Assembly (NCBI RefSeq): GCF_001542405.1
Contig: NZ_LNCD01000105.1
Coordinates: 1 to 64,000 of the forward strand
DNA length: 64,000 nucleotides
Reading direction: 5' to 3'
DNA from: Rhizobium altiplani
Lineage (GTDB): Bacteria > Pseudomonadota > Alphaproteobacteria > Rhizobiales > Rhizobiaceae
The notes beneath the pieces are model-generated. The model worked only from the letters and a program-made list of their open reading frames with translations. It was not told where the DNA came from and did not search any database. The translations under genes were made by a program, and so were the position numbers. Of the stretch, positions 51,372 to 60,610 are shown one piece after another (the stretch's first letter is position 1; the number at the start of each line of letters is the position of its first letter).

Positions 51372-53066
51372 ATGCGCGGATATGTTCGTCCTGGAAACAG
51401 CCAGCCTGCTTGGCTGTTTCCTTTTGTCGTTATCATTGTCCTGATACTTAGCGTGCTGCCGCTAGCGCGGCTCGCGATGACAGGCATTGCGGCGCTCGCA
51501 AAGGGCGGCGTCGGCGCGGTGCTCAGCGATCCTGCCCTTTGGTCGGCAACCTACTACACGCTCGCCACGGCCGTTCTTGGCACACTGATCTCGCTTGCCA
51601 TCGGCTGCGCCTTCGCGTTCCTGCTGACGCTGACGGATATCAGCGGCAAGGGAGCGCTAAGCTTTCTGTTCATCCTGCCGATGATGATCCCGCCACAGGT
51701 GACGGCGCTTGCCTGGGTGCAGATGTCCGGGCCGTCAAGCCCACTGCTGAAGGCGTTGCACCTTGCGCCTCCGCTTGGATCGCCGCAGCCGCTTTATTCG
51801 GTCTGGGGCATTTCGCTGCTCTACGGAGTACAGCACGCGCCGCTCGTTTATCTCGCCCTCCGTGCAGGCCTGATGGCGTTGCCTCGCGATGGTGTCGAGG
51901 CGGCGCGTCTTGCTGGGGCGGGCAGCTTTCGGGTCTTCCGCGATATCATCCTGCCGCTTTCGTTGCCGGGCATCATTGCCGGTGCCGCAATCTCTTTCGT
52001 ATCCTGTACAGGCAACTTCGGCATTCCCGCCATTCTCGGCATACCCGCCTCGATCTACACGCTTCCGACACTTATCTTCACTAAGTTCTCCGCCTTTACG
52101 AGCCGTACTTTCGGCGACGTTGCAGTGCTTTCCGCACTGATCGCGATCATTTCCGTTGCCGGGCTTGCCATTCAGGATCGCGCCCTGCGCGGACGCGACT
52201 ACCGCGTCCTCGGGCTTTCGGGCGCGACCGCGGCCTTCGAGGTGGGGCGCTGGAAGCTCCTTTTGCAGCCGCTGCTCTGGCTCTGCATCTTCGTCATGCT
52301 GGTAGCGCCATTCTTCGCTCTCCTCGCTGGTGCACTCGTGCCGGCCTATGGCGTGCCGTTGACCTTCAAGACCCTGTCGGCAAGCGCCTTCTACGAAATT
52401 CTCTTCCGTCAGGCGGTCACGCGTACGGCTTTCGCCAATTCGCTCTCTCTCGCGGCGGGGACGGCGCTATGTCTCCTCCTGGTGACCGTGCTGACGGCTT
52501 ACGCGTTGACCCGACGGAATGACCTGCTGGGCCGGATCGTTTCGAGCCTGATCGAGATTCCCTATTCGCTGCCCGGCATCGTCATGGCCGTGTGCTTCAT
52601 TCTGGTGTTTGCCGCACCGCTTCCGATCCTGCATGTGACGCTCTACGGAACGATTTGGATCATTCTGATCGCCTACCTCTCCAGTTTCTTTGCCGTTAGC
52701 CTGAAGCCTGTCGTCAGTGCGTTCCATCAGCTCGATCCGGCACTGGAGGAGGCGGCAAGGCTTTCGGGAGCGGGCTTCTTCCGGCGGCTCGCCGACATCA
52801 TAGTGCCCTTGATCGCGCCCGCTGCCGGCGCGTCGGTGATCCTGGTCTTCCTGATCGCTTGCAATGAGCTGACTATTTCCGCGCTTTTGTGGTCGGCCGG
52901 GACGCAGACGCTTGGCGTCGCCATCTACAATCTCGACGACAGCGGTAGTTCCGATCTCGCGTCGGCGCTCTCCGTGCTCGTCGTTCTTATGGTCGTCTTC
53001 ATGATGCTTCTCCTGGAATTGATGGCAAAACGCCTGCCGAGAGGAGTCGTACCGTGGCGGAACTGA
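51372..53066 (+). CDS. ABC transporter permease with two fused membrane domains
   Basis: A 564-residue inner-membrane protein with about 12 segments, that is two permease domains in one chain as in FbpB/ThiP/AfuB. Each half carries an EAA loop: GVEAARLAGAGSFRVFRDII near residue 175 and ALEEAARLSGAGFFRRLADI near residue 458. It forms the whole channel alone. Starts 17 bases after the binding-protein stop; the ATPase start overlaps its last 13 bases. Confidence 0.93.
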   Translation: MRGYVRPGNSQPAWLFPFVVIIVLILSVLPLARLAMTGIAALAKGGVGAVLSDPALWSATYYTLATAVLGTLISLAIGCAFAFLLTLTDISGKGALSFLFILPMMIPPQVTALAWVQMSGPSSPLLKALHLAPPLGSPQPLYSVWGISLLYGVQHAPLVYLALRAGLMALPRDGVEAARLAGAGSFRVFRDIILPLSLPGIIAGAAISFVSCTGNFGIPAILGIPASIYTLPTLIFTKFSAFTSRTFGDVAVLSALIAIISVAGLAIQDRALRGRDYRVLGLSGATAAFEVGRWKLLLQPLLWLCIFVMLVAPFFALLAGALVPAYGVPLTFKTLSASAFYEILFRQAVTRTAFANSLSLAAGTALCLLLVTVLTAYALTRRNDLLGRIVSSLIEIPYSLPGIVMAVCFILVFAAPLPILHVTLYGTIWIILIAYLSSFFAVSLKPVVSAFHQLDPALEEAARLSGAGFFRRLADIIVPLIAPAAGASVILVFLIACNELTISALLWSAGTQTLGVAIYNLDDSGSSDLASALSVLVVLMVVFMMLLLELMAKRLPRGVVPWRN

Positions 53067-54082
53067 TCCTCAACCATCTTGCCAAGGACTTCGGTACCGG
53101 GCGCGCGGCGGTCGCCGACTTCTCCCTGAAAGTGCGGCATGGCGGCTTCCTGGCGCTGCTCGGACCGTCTGGCTGCGGCAAGACAACTGTTCTGCGCATG
53201 ATCGCCGGTTTCGAGGCGCCAACCGACGGCTCTATCCATCTTGGCGAGCGGCTGCTTGCAGACGCCTCGAGGTCGCTACCACCGGAACGGCGCAACATGG
53301 CAATGGTGTTCCAATCCTATGCGCTGTGGCCGCATATGAGCGTCGCCGACAATGTCGGCTATCCTCTGAAAGTGCGCGGCATCTCCGGCGAGTCCTACAG
53401 ACAGAAGGTCCGGGAGGCACTGGCGACGGTGAGGCTCGCCGACCATGCCGAGCGGCGTCCCGCCGATCTCTCCGGCGGCCAGCGACAGCGCGTGGCATTG
53501 GCCCGCTGCCTTGTCTCGTCACCTGATGTCGTGCTGCTCGACGAGCCGCTCGCCAATCTCGACCGGCACCTGAAGCAAGAGATGGAGGAAACGTTCCGCG
53601 AATTCCACCAGCGCTCCGGAGCGACCATGGTTTATGTGACGCACGATCAGAGCGAGGCGATGGCCCTTGCGACTGATGTTGCGGTCATGTCCGAGGGCCG
53701 CCTTCTGCAGGCTGCGCCGCCTGCGGAGATCTACGCCCGGCCAGAGGGCCGGCTGGTCGGTGGGCTGATCGGTCGCGGTGCGATCCTCTCGCTTTCATCT
53801 CCGGTTGGTGACATCAGGCTTCTCGATTGGAACGCTCTCGAGCCCATGCTGTCTCACGAGGCGAGGCACCAGCCGAGAGTGGATGTGTTGGTGCGCCAGG
53901 AAGACGTCTTGATTGTTGGTGAGGGCGTTCCAGCGCGCGTCGAGTCGATCCTCTACGAAGGCGAACGCTACGCCGTGAAGTTGCTGCTTGGTGACGGACA
54001 GGTGCTTCGCGCATTCAACCGTGAGCGCTTGCGGGTCGGCGAAAGCGTGTGGGTCATTGCGCGCGCCGCCTGGCGTCTCTGA
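53054..54082 (+). CDS. ABC transporter ATP-binding protein (FbpC/PotA-like)
   Basis: A 342-residue ATPase starting at GTG 53054 inside the permease gene. Walker A is GPSGCGKTT near residue 37; the signature LSGGQRQRVALARCL near 138; Walker B VVLLDEPLANLD; switch histidine in YVTHDQSEAM. A TOBE domain occupies residues 265-342. It energises the transporter encoded by the preceding two genes. Confidence 0.94.
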   Translation: MAELILNHLAKDFGTGRAAVADFSLKVRHGGFLALLGPSGCGKTTVLRMIAGFEAPTDGSIHLGERLLADASRSLPPERRNMAMVFQSYALWPHMSVADNVGYPLKVRGISGESYRQKVREALATVRLADHAERRPADLSGGQRQRVALARCLVSSPDVVLLDEPLANLDRHLKQEMEETFREFHQRSGATMVYVTHDQSEAMALATDVAVMSEGRLLQAAPPAEIYARPEGRLVGGLIGRGAILSLSSPVGDIRLLDWNALEPMLSHEARHQPRVDVLVRQEDVLIVGEGVPARVESILYEGERYAVKLLLGDGQVLRAFNRERLRVGESVWVIARAAWRL

Positions 54083-54150
54083 TCGCGAAACGTCTTTCCG
54101 AAGCGGGGCTTAGCCACTACTAATGGCATAACGCCAATTGGAAATGTTCG

Positions 54151-55260
54151 ATGTCGCTTCGCATTGCCACCTTCAACGTCGAAAACCTCATGACGCGTTT
54201 CGACTTTACCGGCTTCCGCAACCAGTTGCGCCAAGACCGGGTCATCAAGCTTTTCGAAGTGCGCAGTGAAGGCGTCTACCAGCAGCTCGAGCAGGCGCGG
54301 GTGATCGCTTCCACCGACGATACCCGACAGATGACGGCGCTCGCGATTGCCGACGCCGACGCCGACATTCTCTGCCTGCAGGAAGTCGACAACATGGAGG
54401 CGTTGCAAGCCTTCGAATACGGCTATCTCTTCAGGATGGTCGGCAACGGTTACCGGCAAAAATATCTCGTCGAGGGCAACGACAGCCGCGGGATCGACGT
54501 CGCAGTCCTGATGCGGGAAGAGACACGTGACGGGCAGAAGATCGAGCTCAAGCAGATCAAGAGCCATGCAATGCTCACCTATCGCGATCTGGGGCTTTTC
54601 AACGACCAATTGGCGCTGACCAACCGCATCGACGACAAGATCTTCAAGCGCGACTGCCTGGAACTGGAGCTCGAGATCGGTGGCGTCGCGCTGTCGCTCT
54701 ACGTGGTCCATTTCAAGTCGATGGACGGGCCGCGCACGAATGGCGTCGACAGCAGGCTCGGCACCATGCCGATCCGGCGGGCCGAGGCGCTGGCGGTTCG
54801 CCGTATCATCGAGGACCGCTTTCACGGTCATACCGATGACAAGAGGTTCGTTATATGTGGTGACATGAACGATTATCAGGAGCGCGTCGACGTCATCGGG
54901 CGCCGCCAAACGGGCTACCGCTTCGAGCATCAGGTCGAGAGCATCAGCGCGCTCGACGTCTTCAGTCGCGACGGCTTTTTGGAGAATGTCGTGCGCCGCC
55001 GTGATCCGCTCGACCGCTGGACGCTCTACCATGCCCGTGGACCCGAAGAGCAATGGCTGTGTCAGCTCGACTACATCTGGCTCTCGAAGGCGCTCGCCAG
55101 AACGAATGTCGGACGCCTGCCGGAGATCGTTCGACATGGACAGCCTTACCGCACGGCCTTCCCGCCCGGCCAGGAGGTCGAGCGTTATCCTCGCACCGGC
55201 TGGGACCGGCCAAAGGCCTCCGACCATTGCCCCGTTGTCATGACACTGGATTTGATATGA
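54151..55260 (+). CDS. Endonuclease/exonuclease/phosphatase-family metal-dependent hydrolase
   Basis: A 369-residue EEP-fold enzyme. Metal and catalytic residues are visible: Asn in RIATFNVENLM, Glu in ILCLQEVDNMEAL, Asp-Asn in ICGDMNDYQERVD, and the C-terminal SDHCPVVM histidine pair. Proteins of this fold cleave nucleic acids, phosphoinositides or other phosphodiesters. No signal peptide. It lies 68 bases after the ABC ATPase and overlaps the NUDIX gene (ATGA), so phosphoester use together with the transporter is possible. Substrate unknown. Confidence 0.85.
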   Translation: MSLRIATFNVENLMTRFDFTGFRNQLRQDRVIKLFEVRSEGVYQQLEQARVIASTDDTRQMTALAIADADADILCLQEVDNMEALQAFEYGYLFRMVGNGYRQKYLVEGNDSRGIDVAVLMREETRDGQKIELKQIKSHAMLTYRDLGLFNDQLALTNRIDDKIFKRDCLELELEIGGVALSLYVVHFKSMDGPRTNGVDSRLGTMPIRRAEALAVRRIIEDRFHGHTDDKRFVICGDMNDYQERVDVIGRRQTGYRFEHQVESISALDVFSRDGFLENVVRRRDPLDRWTLYHARGPEEQWLCQLDYIWLSKALARTNVGRLPEIVRHGQPYRTAFPPGQEVERYPRTGWDRPKASDHCPVVMTLDLI

Positions 55261-56003
55261 ACCTGCATTTCTCCGAGGATTTCGCCGGCTGGCCGCCGGA
55301 GCAGACCGTATTTCCGATTGCTGGGCTGGACCTTCGCGTTCTCGCCGGGGACCATTCCTTCTATGTCGCGGAGCGCGAGGCGATCCGGGAGAACTGGGCG
55401 AAGGAAACGGCTGCAAACCCGGCGCTGTTCGACGGCCGCATGGTCTTTCAGGAGCGGCTGGCTCTAACCGATGCCGGCATAGCAGGCGAGGGCCATGTCA
55501 TCCCGTTTTCTACATTCATGTGGTGGCGCCGCCAACCGAGCCGGCAAGGCGGCATCCATCTGTTCGCCTATCCGGTCCTCGAAACCTCGGACGGCGCGCT
55601 GGTGGCTATCCGCATGGGGAGCCATACGGCCAATCCCGGCCAGGTCTATTTCGCTGCCGGTTCCCTCGAACCAGAGGACGTCAGCGAAGGTCGTTGCGAC
55701 GTCGAAGGCAATATGCGTCGCGAGGTGATGGAGGAGACGGGGCTTGACCTCAACGAGGCCAAGGCCGGCGATCGCTACTACGCGAGCCATGTCAGGCGCA
55801 CGGTGACTGTGCTGCGTCTCTTCCGCTTCGACCTGACCGCCGATGACATGATAGAGAAGATCCACGCACACATGCTGGTTGCCGACGACAAGGAGATTGC
55901 CGGCGCGGTTGCTATACGTTCGGCCGACCCGAAGGCACACCCCTACAATATTGCGATGCTCCCCGTCATCGACTGGTACTTCCGGGAACGGCGCGGCGCT
56001 TAA
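55257..56003 (+). CDS. NUDIX-family hydrolase with an extended Nudix box
   Basis: A 248-residue protein. The Nudix helix core RREVMEETGLDL is clear near residue 157, but the first glycine (GSLEPEDVSEGRCDVEG) lies six residues further upstream than in the canonical box. Members cleave nucleoside diphosphates linked to another group X. ATG 55257 overlaps the EEP gene stop by four bases, so the two are coupled and may act in sequence. N-terminal 75 residues are not similar to anything I recognise. Confidence 0.8.
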   Translation: MNLHFSEDFAGWPPEQTVFPIAGLDLRVLAGDHSFYVAEREAIRENWAKETAANPALFDGRMVFQERLALTDAGIAGEGHVIPFSTFMWWRRQPSRQGGIHLFAYPVLETSDGALVAIRMGSHTANPGQVYFAAGSLEPEDVSEGRCDVEGNMRREVMEETGLDLNEAKAGDRYYASHVRRTVTVLRLFRFDLTADDMIEKIHAHMLVADDKEIAGAVAIRSADPKAHPYNIAMLPVIDWYFRERRGA

Positions 56004-56071
56004 CGCCTTGCGCTCGGTCGTCCGGTCGGGCAGGTTGGCGAAACGAGGATCGAGACCATCAGGAGGCCGAT

Positions 56072-56983
56072 GTGGGGCGAAGCTACAGCGTCTATGACGT
56101 GTTCACCGACCGCAAGCTCGCCGGAAATCCGCTCGCCGTTATCTTCGATGGTGACGATTTGAGCGATGACGCCATGCAGGCGATCGCCAAGGAAATGAGC
56201 CTCTCGGAAACGGTCTTCGTGCAGCCGTCGGGTAATCCCGCTTACACGGCGAGAATCCGCATCTTCACGCCCGGGCGGGAGCTTCCCTTTGCAGGGCATC
56301 CGACCGTTGGAACGGCGATCGCTCTCGCCGAGCAGGCGCATGGCGGCTCGAGCATCGATCTCGTTTCGGTGCTGGAGGAAAATGTCGGACCGGTGCGTTG
56401 CGCCGTTCGCCTGCGGGAAGGCGAGGCGAGTTTTGCCGAGTTCGACCTGCCGCGGAAGTCGCAGCAGATCACGATGCCGCTCGACAAGCTTGGAATCGCC
56501 AATGCTTTGTCGTTGAAGACGACCGAGATCGGCTTTGAGAACCACGTACCGTCGTTGTGGAGCGCCGGCGTGCCGTACCTGATGGTGCCGGTGCACGACG
56601 TCGGCGCCGCGCAGCACATGGAGTTCGACCCGCAACTTTGGGAAGAGACCGTTCCCTTCGTGGATGGCGCGCTTGCCTCGGCCTATATCTACTGCCGGGG
56701 CGGCGTGAACCATGTGGCGAAATTCCATGCGCGGATGTTTGCGAGCGGCATGGGGATCGTGGAGGACCCTGCGACCGGGTCGGCTGCCGCCGCGCTCTCC
56801 GGCACCATTCACTATTTCGACCGTCTGACGGACGGGCACCATGGCATAACGATCGAGCAGGGCGTGGAAATGGGCCGGCCATCCTTCATTCATCTGCACA
56901 TGGATGTTGAAGGCGGAACGATCTCAAATGCCCGGATCGGCGGGCAGGCTATGCGCATCGCAAGCGGAACGCTGGACCTTTGA
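56072..56983 (+). CDS. PhzF-family isomerase-like protein
   Basis: A 303-residue protein of the PhzF/diaminopimelate-epimerase fold. The signature region is VFTDRKLAGNPLAVIFDGDD, with the catalytic Glu in SLSETVFV near residue 46, then FTPGRELPFAGHPTVGTA and GIVEDPATGSAAAAL. The start is GTG 56072 with AGGAGG five bases upstream. Most bacterial members outside phenazine operons have no assigned reaction, and no phenazine genes are here. It is the last gene before tRNA-Lys. Confidence 0.9.
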   Translation: MGRSYSVYDVFTDRKLAGNPLAVIFDGDDLSDDAMQAIAKEMSLSETVFVQPSGNPAYTARIRIFTPGRELPFAGHPTVGTAIALAEQAHGGSSIDLVSVLEENVGPVRCAVRLREGEASFAEFDLPRKSQQITMPLDKLGIANALSLKTTEIGFENHVPSLWSAGVPYLMVPVHDVGAAQHMEFDPQLWEETVPFVDGALASAYIYCRGGVNHVAKFHARMFASGMGIVEDPATGSAAAALSGTIHYFDRLTDGHHGITIEQGVEMGRPSFIHLHMDVEGGTISNARIGGQAMRIASGTLDL

Positions 56984-57047
56984 TTTCATTGCATTTCAGC
57001 CATGCGCAAAAATCTTCGCATTTAACCAAAGAATTTTCAGGCAGGCG

Positions 57048-57076
57048 CTAGACAAGCCGAACGATCCTGTTTATAC
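57048..57076 (+). promoter_or_regulatory. Predicted promoter of tRNA-Lys
   Basis: CTAGAC at 57048-57053 and TTATAC at 57071-57076 with a 17-base spacer, 31 bases before the tRNA. Confidence 0.5.
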
Positions 57077-57107
57077 GCCCCCTCACACCGCGCAACACGG
57101 CGGTTAC

Positions 57108-57183
<76 letters not shown>

Positions 57184-57402
57184 AAAACCTCAAGAAAGGT
57201 AAGCAGTTAGCAAAAAACTCCCAAGCGGGAGCTCTGGCCATTCTGCCAATTCTGTCACAAACTTTGTCACAAAATCGAAAGTGGTAAGCTCCGTCGAGGA
57301 AGCGAATTTCTTCCGTCATCCAAGCCCCGCGCCGGGACACAGGCGCGTGCATCCCGTCGGCGTTAAAGCGAGTTCTCATTAGAGCAGCGTGGAGGTTTGC
57401 AG

Positions 57403-57744
57403 CTATCGCCGGCGGCTAATGCGGTGCATGTCGACAATGCGGCCGTCAGTTCGACGGATTGCGATCTCGAAGCGGGTGTTGCCTCGCCACGCACGATAGA
57501 TGAAGAACCTGCCACGGCAGTCGACCCGACGAACATCGCGGAAGCCGCGATTGCGAAGCAGTCGTTCACCCTGACTACAGGTTATCCCTCGACCTCTATT
57601 GAGGCTGCTACCGATCCCGATGTGTATGCTGATGTCCGTTTGGGCAATCGCTTCACGGGGAAGCGCCACTGGTGACGCCACTATTGCCAAGGCGAGCACT
57701 GATGAGACGAGCGAAGATCCACGCATTATTGTGACGATACTCAT
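57403..57744 (-). CDS. Small secreted protein of unknown function
   Basis: A 113-residue protein with a signal peptide to about residue 35 (SVLALAIVASPVALP, then AIAQ). The mature part is basic and has two cysteines in ITCSQGERLLRNRGFRDVRR and VDCRGRFFIYRA, a pattern I have seen in rhizobial periplasmic proteins of unknown role. I chose ATG 57744 since GAGGA lies 5 bases upstream; further upstream starts would put charged residues before the signal. The bases 57184-57402 between it and the tRNA hold no gene. Confidence 0.65.
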   Translation of the reverse strand: MSIVTIMRGSSLVSSVLALAIVASPVALPREAIAQTDISIHIGIGSSLNRGRGITCSQGERLLRNRGFRDVRRVDCRGRFFIYRAWRGNTRFEIAIRRTDGRIVDMHRISRRR

Positions 57745-58162
57745 AATCATCCTCACTGTTTGACTCATGCCGGTCCTGAAAAACGCCCGACATGACCGTT
57801 TCGGCCAGACCATCGCGAGGAAAAGAACGCGATAGTTGCATAGGGCGAGGCCGGATAGGCCTGACCGTGGTGGCTCCCAGATTATCAGCAAATGTCAGAA
57901 TCCGTAATCGTGTCGGTGGGTTGCAAACCAGAGACTGGTTCGGCGAGCGATGAAATGGACGATAATTGCGTCAGCGACTTTGAGATGACGAGCTTTCAGC
58001 TTGACACGGTGTCAATTGGCAGCCACCGGTTCGAGGCGAAGGCATTGATCGGCGCATGGGTTGTGTGAAGCTTGAATGGAAGCAGGGGACAGCGGTTTAG
58101 CGCGGGGCCGCTTTCGTCTAACATCTCTTTCTCGTAAACCGCTGCAGCCAGGAGAAGCATGA
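57745..58162. other. Gene-free stretch with a palindrome at 58001-58015
   Basis: No supported frame. TTGACACGGTGTCAA (58001-58015) is a palindrome of two 7-base arms around one G, about 150 bases before the small lipoprotein gene. TTGACA could also be a -35 element. Confidence 0.4.
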
Positions 58163-58345
58163 ATGAGCAGATTTCGGGCATTTGTAGCAGCTGGAGCGAT
58201 GATCAGTCTTTCCACGCTCCTGTCGGCCTGCGGGACGCCCCCGAACTCGATGGGCAATGCGTCAGGCTATGAGCCGGGAGATTCAATGAATCGAGCCTGC
58301 TCCGACGGCTTCAGGCCCAGCGACGGCCGGTCCTGCAGTTACTGA
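58163..58345 (+). CDS. Small lipoprotein
   Basis: A 60-residue protein with a lipoprotein signal peptide: ISLSTLLSAC ends in the lipobox (LSAC, Cys near residue 23). The mature 38 residues are Gly/Ser/Pro-rich with two more cysteines and no known domain. Asp is not at +2 (Gly), so outer-membrane sorting is likely. CAGGAG precedes the ATG. A GC-rich inverted repeat (GGGCGG / CCGCCC near 58348-58378) after the stop may end the message. Confidence 0.7.
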   Translation: MSRFRAFVAAGAMISLSTLLSACGTPPNSMGNASGYEPGDSMNRACSDGFRPSDGRSCSY

Positions 58346-58629
58346 CGGGCGGTAGCGCCTGCCGAAGGGCGATCCGCCCGACGGGTGCGCGCCCTCGTTG
58401 CACGGGATCCTCTCGTCGCCTCTCCAGCAATGGTTTGCGCGCCCTCATCGGTTAGATGACCTTCGCCCGCTGCCATTCCATCACCAATTCCCCATCCGTC
58501 CACCTGAGACGACGATCGGACCGAAGTCGGGTTTCGTCTCCGACCGAGGTCTGACAAGTGGAACCGGGAGGATTTTGCCTCGTCGGTTTCAAGAGCGGCC
58601 CGTCGGGTCGCCTTTTCAAGGAGGAGAAT

Positions 58630-59025
58630 ATGCTTATTAAACAATCTATTGGCGCGGTCGCAGCATTGATCTTTGCGTCTGGCGCGGCATTCGCACAATC
58701 GTCCACTGTCAATGGCACCGTTGGCGGCGCGGCCACCGGCGCGATTGTCGGTGGACCGGTGGGCGCGGCTGTTGGCGGTGTGACCGGTGCGGCAGTTGGC
58801 GCCATGCTTGAGCCGCCGCAGACGGTTGTCACCTATGTCCGCGAGGTCCCGGCTCCGCAGGCACGGGTCGTCGTCGAGGAAAAGATCGTCGTCGGTCAGC
58901 CGCTTCCGGAGACCGTTGTCCTAACACCTGTTCCCGACAATCCGAACTTTGCATACGCGGTCGCGAACGACGAGCGTGTGATCGTCGAGCCTTCATCGCG
59001 CAAGGTTATCCGGGTTCTCAACTGA
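58630..59025 (+). CDS. DUF1236-type secreted protein
   Basis: A 131-residue exported protein. Signal peptide residues 1-22 (ending AAFAQ); then a glycine-zipper segment (TVGGAATGAIVGGPVGAAVG) that could insert in or associate with membrane; then the DUF1236-like part, PAPQARVVVEEKIVVGQPLP and ERVIVEPSSRKVIRVL. Ribosome site AAGGAGGAGA fixes ATG 58630. Common in Rhizobiales, function unknown. Confidence 0.8.
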   Translation: MLIKQSIGAVAALIFASGAAFAQSSTVNGTVGGAATGAIVGGPVGAAVGGVTGAAVGAMLEPPQTVVTYVREVPAPQARVVVEEKIVVGQPLPETVVLTPVPDNPNFAYAVANDERVIVEPSSRKVIRVLN

Positions 59026-59146
59026 TCCTGGTTCGAGAGCGCGGCTATGCTGCGCGCAACCAACCCCAATCAAATTGACGTCAAGGACATACGCTGCGGC
59101 TCGATGCCGTACGTTGCGTGCGCCTTGTCGTCCACGGAGAAGAGAC

Positions 59147-59242
59147 ATGGAACACAAGAAACTATCCATGATTGTTGGGCAGCGGCGATCGGATAGACGC
59201 CGCCGGCGGCGCTTGGCTCGGGTATTGCCGGCAAGACGATAG
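59147..59242 (+). CDS. Possible 31-residue arginine-rich peptide
   Basis: ATG 59147 preceded by CGGAGAAGAG opens a 31-codon frame whose product has 12 arginines (DRRRRRRLARVLPARR at its end). It is the only candidate in 59026-59417; the rest of that stretch appears empty. Coding status is doubtful because the arginine run could be chance in GC-rich DNA. Confidence 0.3.
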   Translation: MEHKKLSMIVGQRRSDRRRRRRLARVLPARR

Positions 59243-59417
59243 TGACGCGGAACAAAGTTCCCTCGCACGGGTTTCTTGGCTGATCGCGATTATCTCGACC
59301 AGGCCTGCGCCGCCTCGCCATGGGGCATCCGCAAGGCGCCATTTTAAGGCGTCGTGCGGCTCCGCATGATCGAGCGCAGAGGGCGCATGCATCAGTCATG
59401 AGGGTAGGGAAGCTGTC

Positions 59418-60014
59418 ATGAGAGCGATTGCAACGATGCTGTTCGGCATTGCCTCGGCTGTCGGGGCCTGTTTCATCGGGGCTGCGGCCGCCACTTACAT
59501 CCTCGCCGTGCCTGATGGGCGGCAGTTCGCGAATCTGGATACACCGAACCTTTGGACTGCATCTCCCGAGCGGGTTGACGCACGTAGTCAGAAGTTCGAG
59601 CGGATTGCGCCCCTTGTGTCAGCGGCCTATCCCGTTACATCCGCAGCACCCAAGCCCAAGGCGGACGTGGTAGCAAATTCCGCGTCCGAGGACTCATCGA
59701 CGGACGCCGCCTCGGCGTCACTTCGTAACGAGCATCAACAATGGTGCGCGTCGCGATACCGGTCCTACGATCGTGCCCGTGACACCTATCGCTCCTACAG
59801 CGGTCAAACCCGCATCTGCGTGTCGCCCTTCGCCGCCCCATCGATGGAGATCACTGGATCGGTGAGTGGAAACCCAGACCATCTCGCGTGGTGCTTTGCG
59901 CGTTATGCGTCCTATCGGGCAAACGACAATACATACCAGCCGTACGGCCGACCGAGGCGCGAATGTGTCTCGCCATTCTCCAGCAACACCAGTGCCGAGA
60001 CTGCCAGCCAATGA
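59418..60014 (+). CDS. BA14K-family protein with two tandem repeats
   Basis: A 198-residue protein with an N-terminal signal or anchor (residues 1-31). Two copies of the BA14K motif follow: WCASRYRSYDRARDTYRSY..CVSPF near residues 106-138 and WCFARYASYRANDNTYQPY..CVSPF near 156-188. The Brucella BA14K protein is immunoreactive and lectin-like; usually one motif is present. GGTAGGGAAG lies before ATG 59418. Between signal and repeats is a Pro/Ala/Ser linker. Confidence 0.85.
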   Translation: MRAIATMLFGIASAVGACFIGAAAATYILAVPDGRQFANLDTPNLWTASPERVDARSQKFERIAPLVSAAYPVTSAAPKPKADVVANSASEDSSTDAASASLRNEHQQWCASRYRSYDRARDTYRSYSGQTRICVSPFAAPSMEITGSVSGNPDHLAWCFARYASYRANDNTYQPYGRPRRECVSPFSSNTSAETASQ

Positions 60015-60159
60015 CGCTGTTCCGGGGAACTTGAGCCACCGCCGGTCCTTTCGCACGGCAAAAAAACTGTGGGAACCAACAGTGTGGCGCGGCGTTTTAG
60101 GCACAGTTCCAAGGCGATCCGCACGCCCGCCTTGGCCTTTCCAAAAGTCCCTGTCATCT

Positions 60160-60178
60160 GCCCCGCTTGTTGCGGGGC
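60160..60178 (+). other. 7-bp hairpin in the leader of the 76-residue protein
   Basis: GCCCCGC (60160-60166) pairs with GCGGGGC (60172-60178) around TTGTT; a short TCCTTTC follows. Either a weak terminator of the BA14K message or a 5' leader structure. Confidence 0.45.
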
Positions 60179-60210
60179 TCCTTTCTGCTTGTCGAGGAAG
60201 GGGAGCCACC

Positions 60211-60441
60211 ATGTCACATAAGCGCTACAGTCGTCGCGACGAGCCGCTACATTCCAAGGATCTGTCAGTCTGCCATCGGGTGCTCGATCACATCCGCAAC
60301 GAGCAGGGGATCGAAGCGTCCTCGGACGAATCCGATCGGATCGCCTCAATCATCATCGGGTTTTATCGCCAGGGAGTCCGTGACGAGAAACAGTTGCACA
60401 CGCTGATCGACGTGGCGCGCGGGTTTGCGCATCGATCTTAG
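60211..60441 (+). CDS. Hypothetical 76-residue protein
   Basis: A small, charged cytoplasmic protein (LSVCHRVLDHIRNEQGIEAS, then SDRIASIIIGFYRQGVRDEK). No signal peptide or known motif. A long GAGGAAGGGGAG ribosome site makes ATG 60211 convincing. The helical content and lack of low complexity support a real gene. No function can be assigned. Confidence 0.65.
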   Translation: MSHKRYSRRDEPLHSKDLSVCHRVLDHIRNEQGIEASSDESDRIASIIIGFYRQGVRDEKQLHTLIDVARGFAHRS

Positions 60442-60610
60442 TGGACAAAACGAACAATGGTTGGGAACAGAAGCGAACCACCGGCGTTTTTCGCTCAGGT
60501 CGTGCCGCCCTAGGCACGTTGTTTTGAAGTGTAACGATATTAGAGAGCCGCGCCGACACCGCGGCGGGGCTTTTCCTTTGTCGTCTTTTCAGCCGGCTCT
60601 TGTAGGACTT

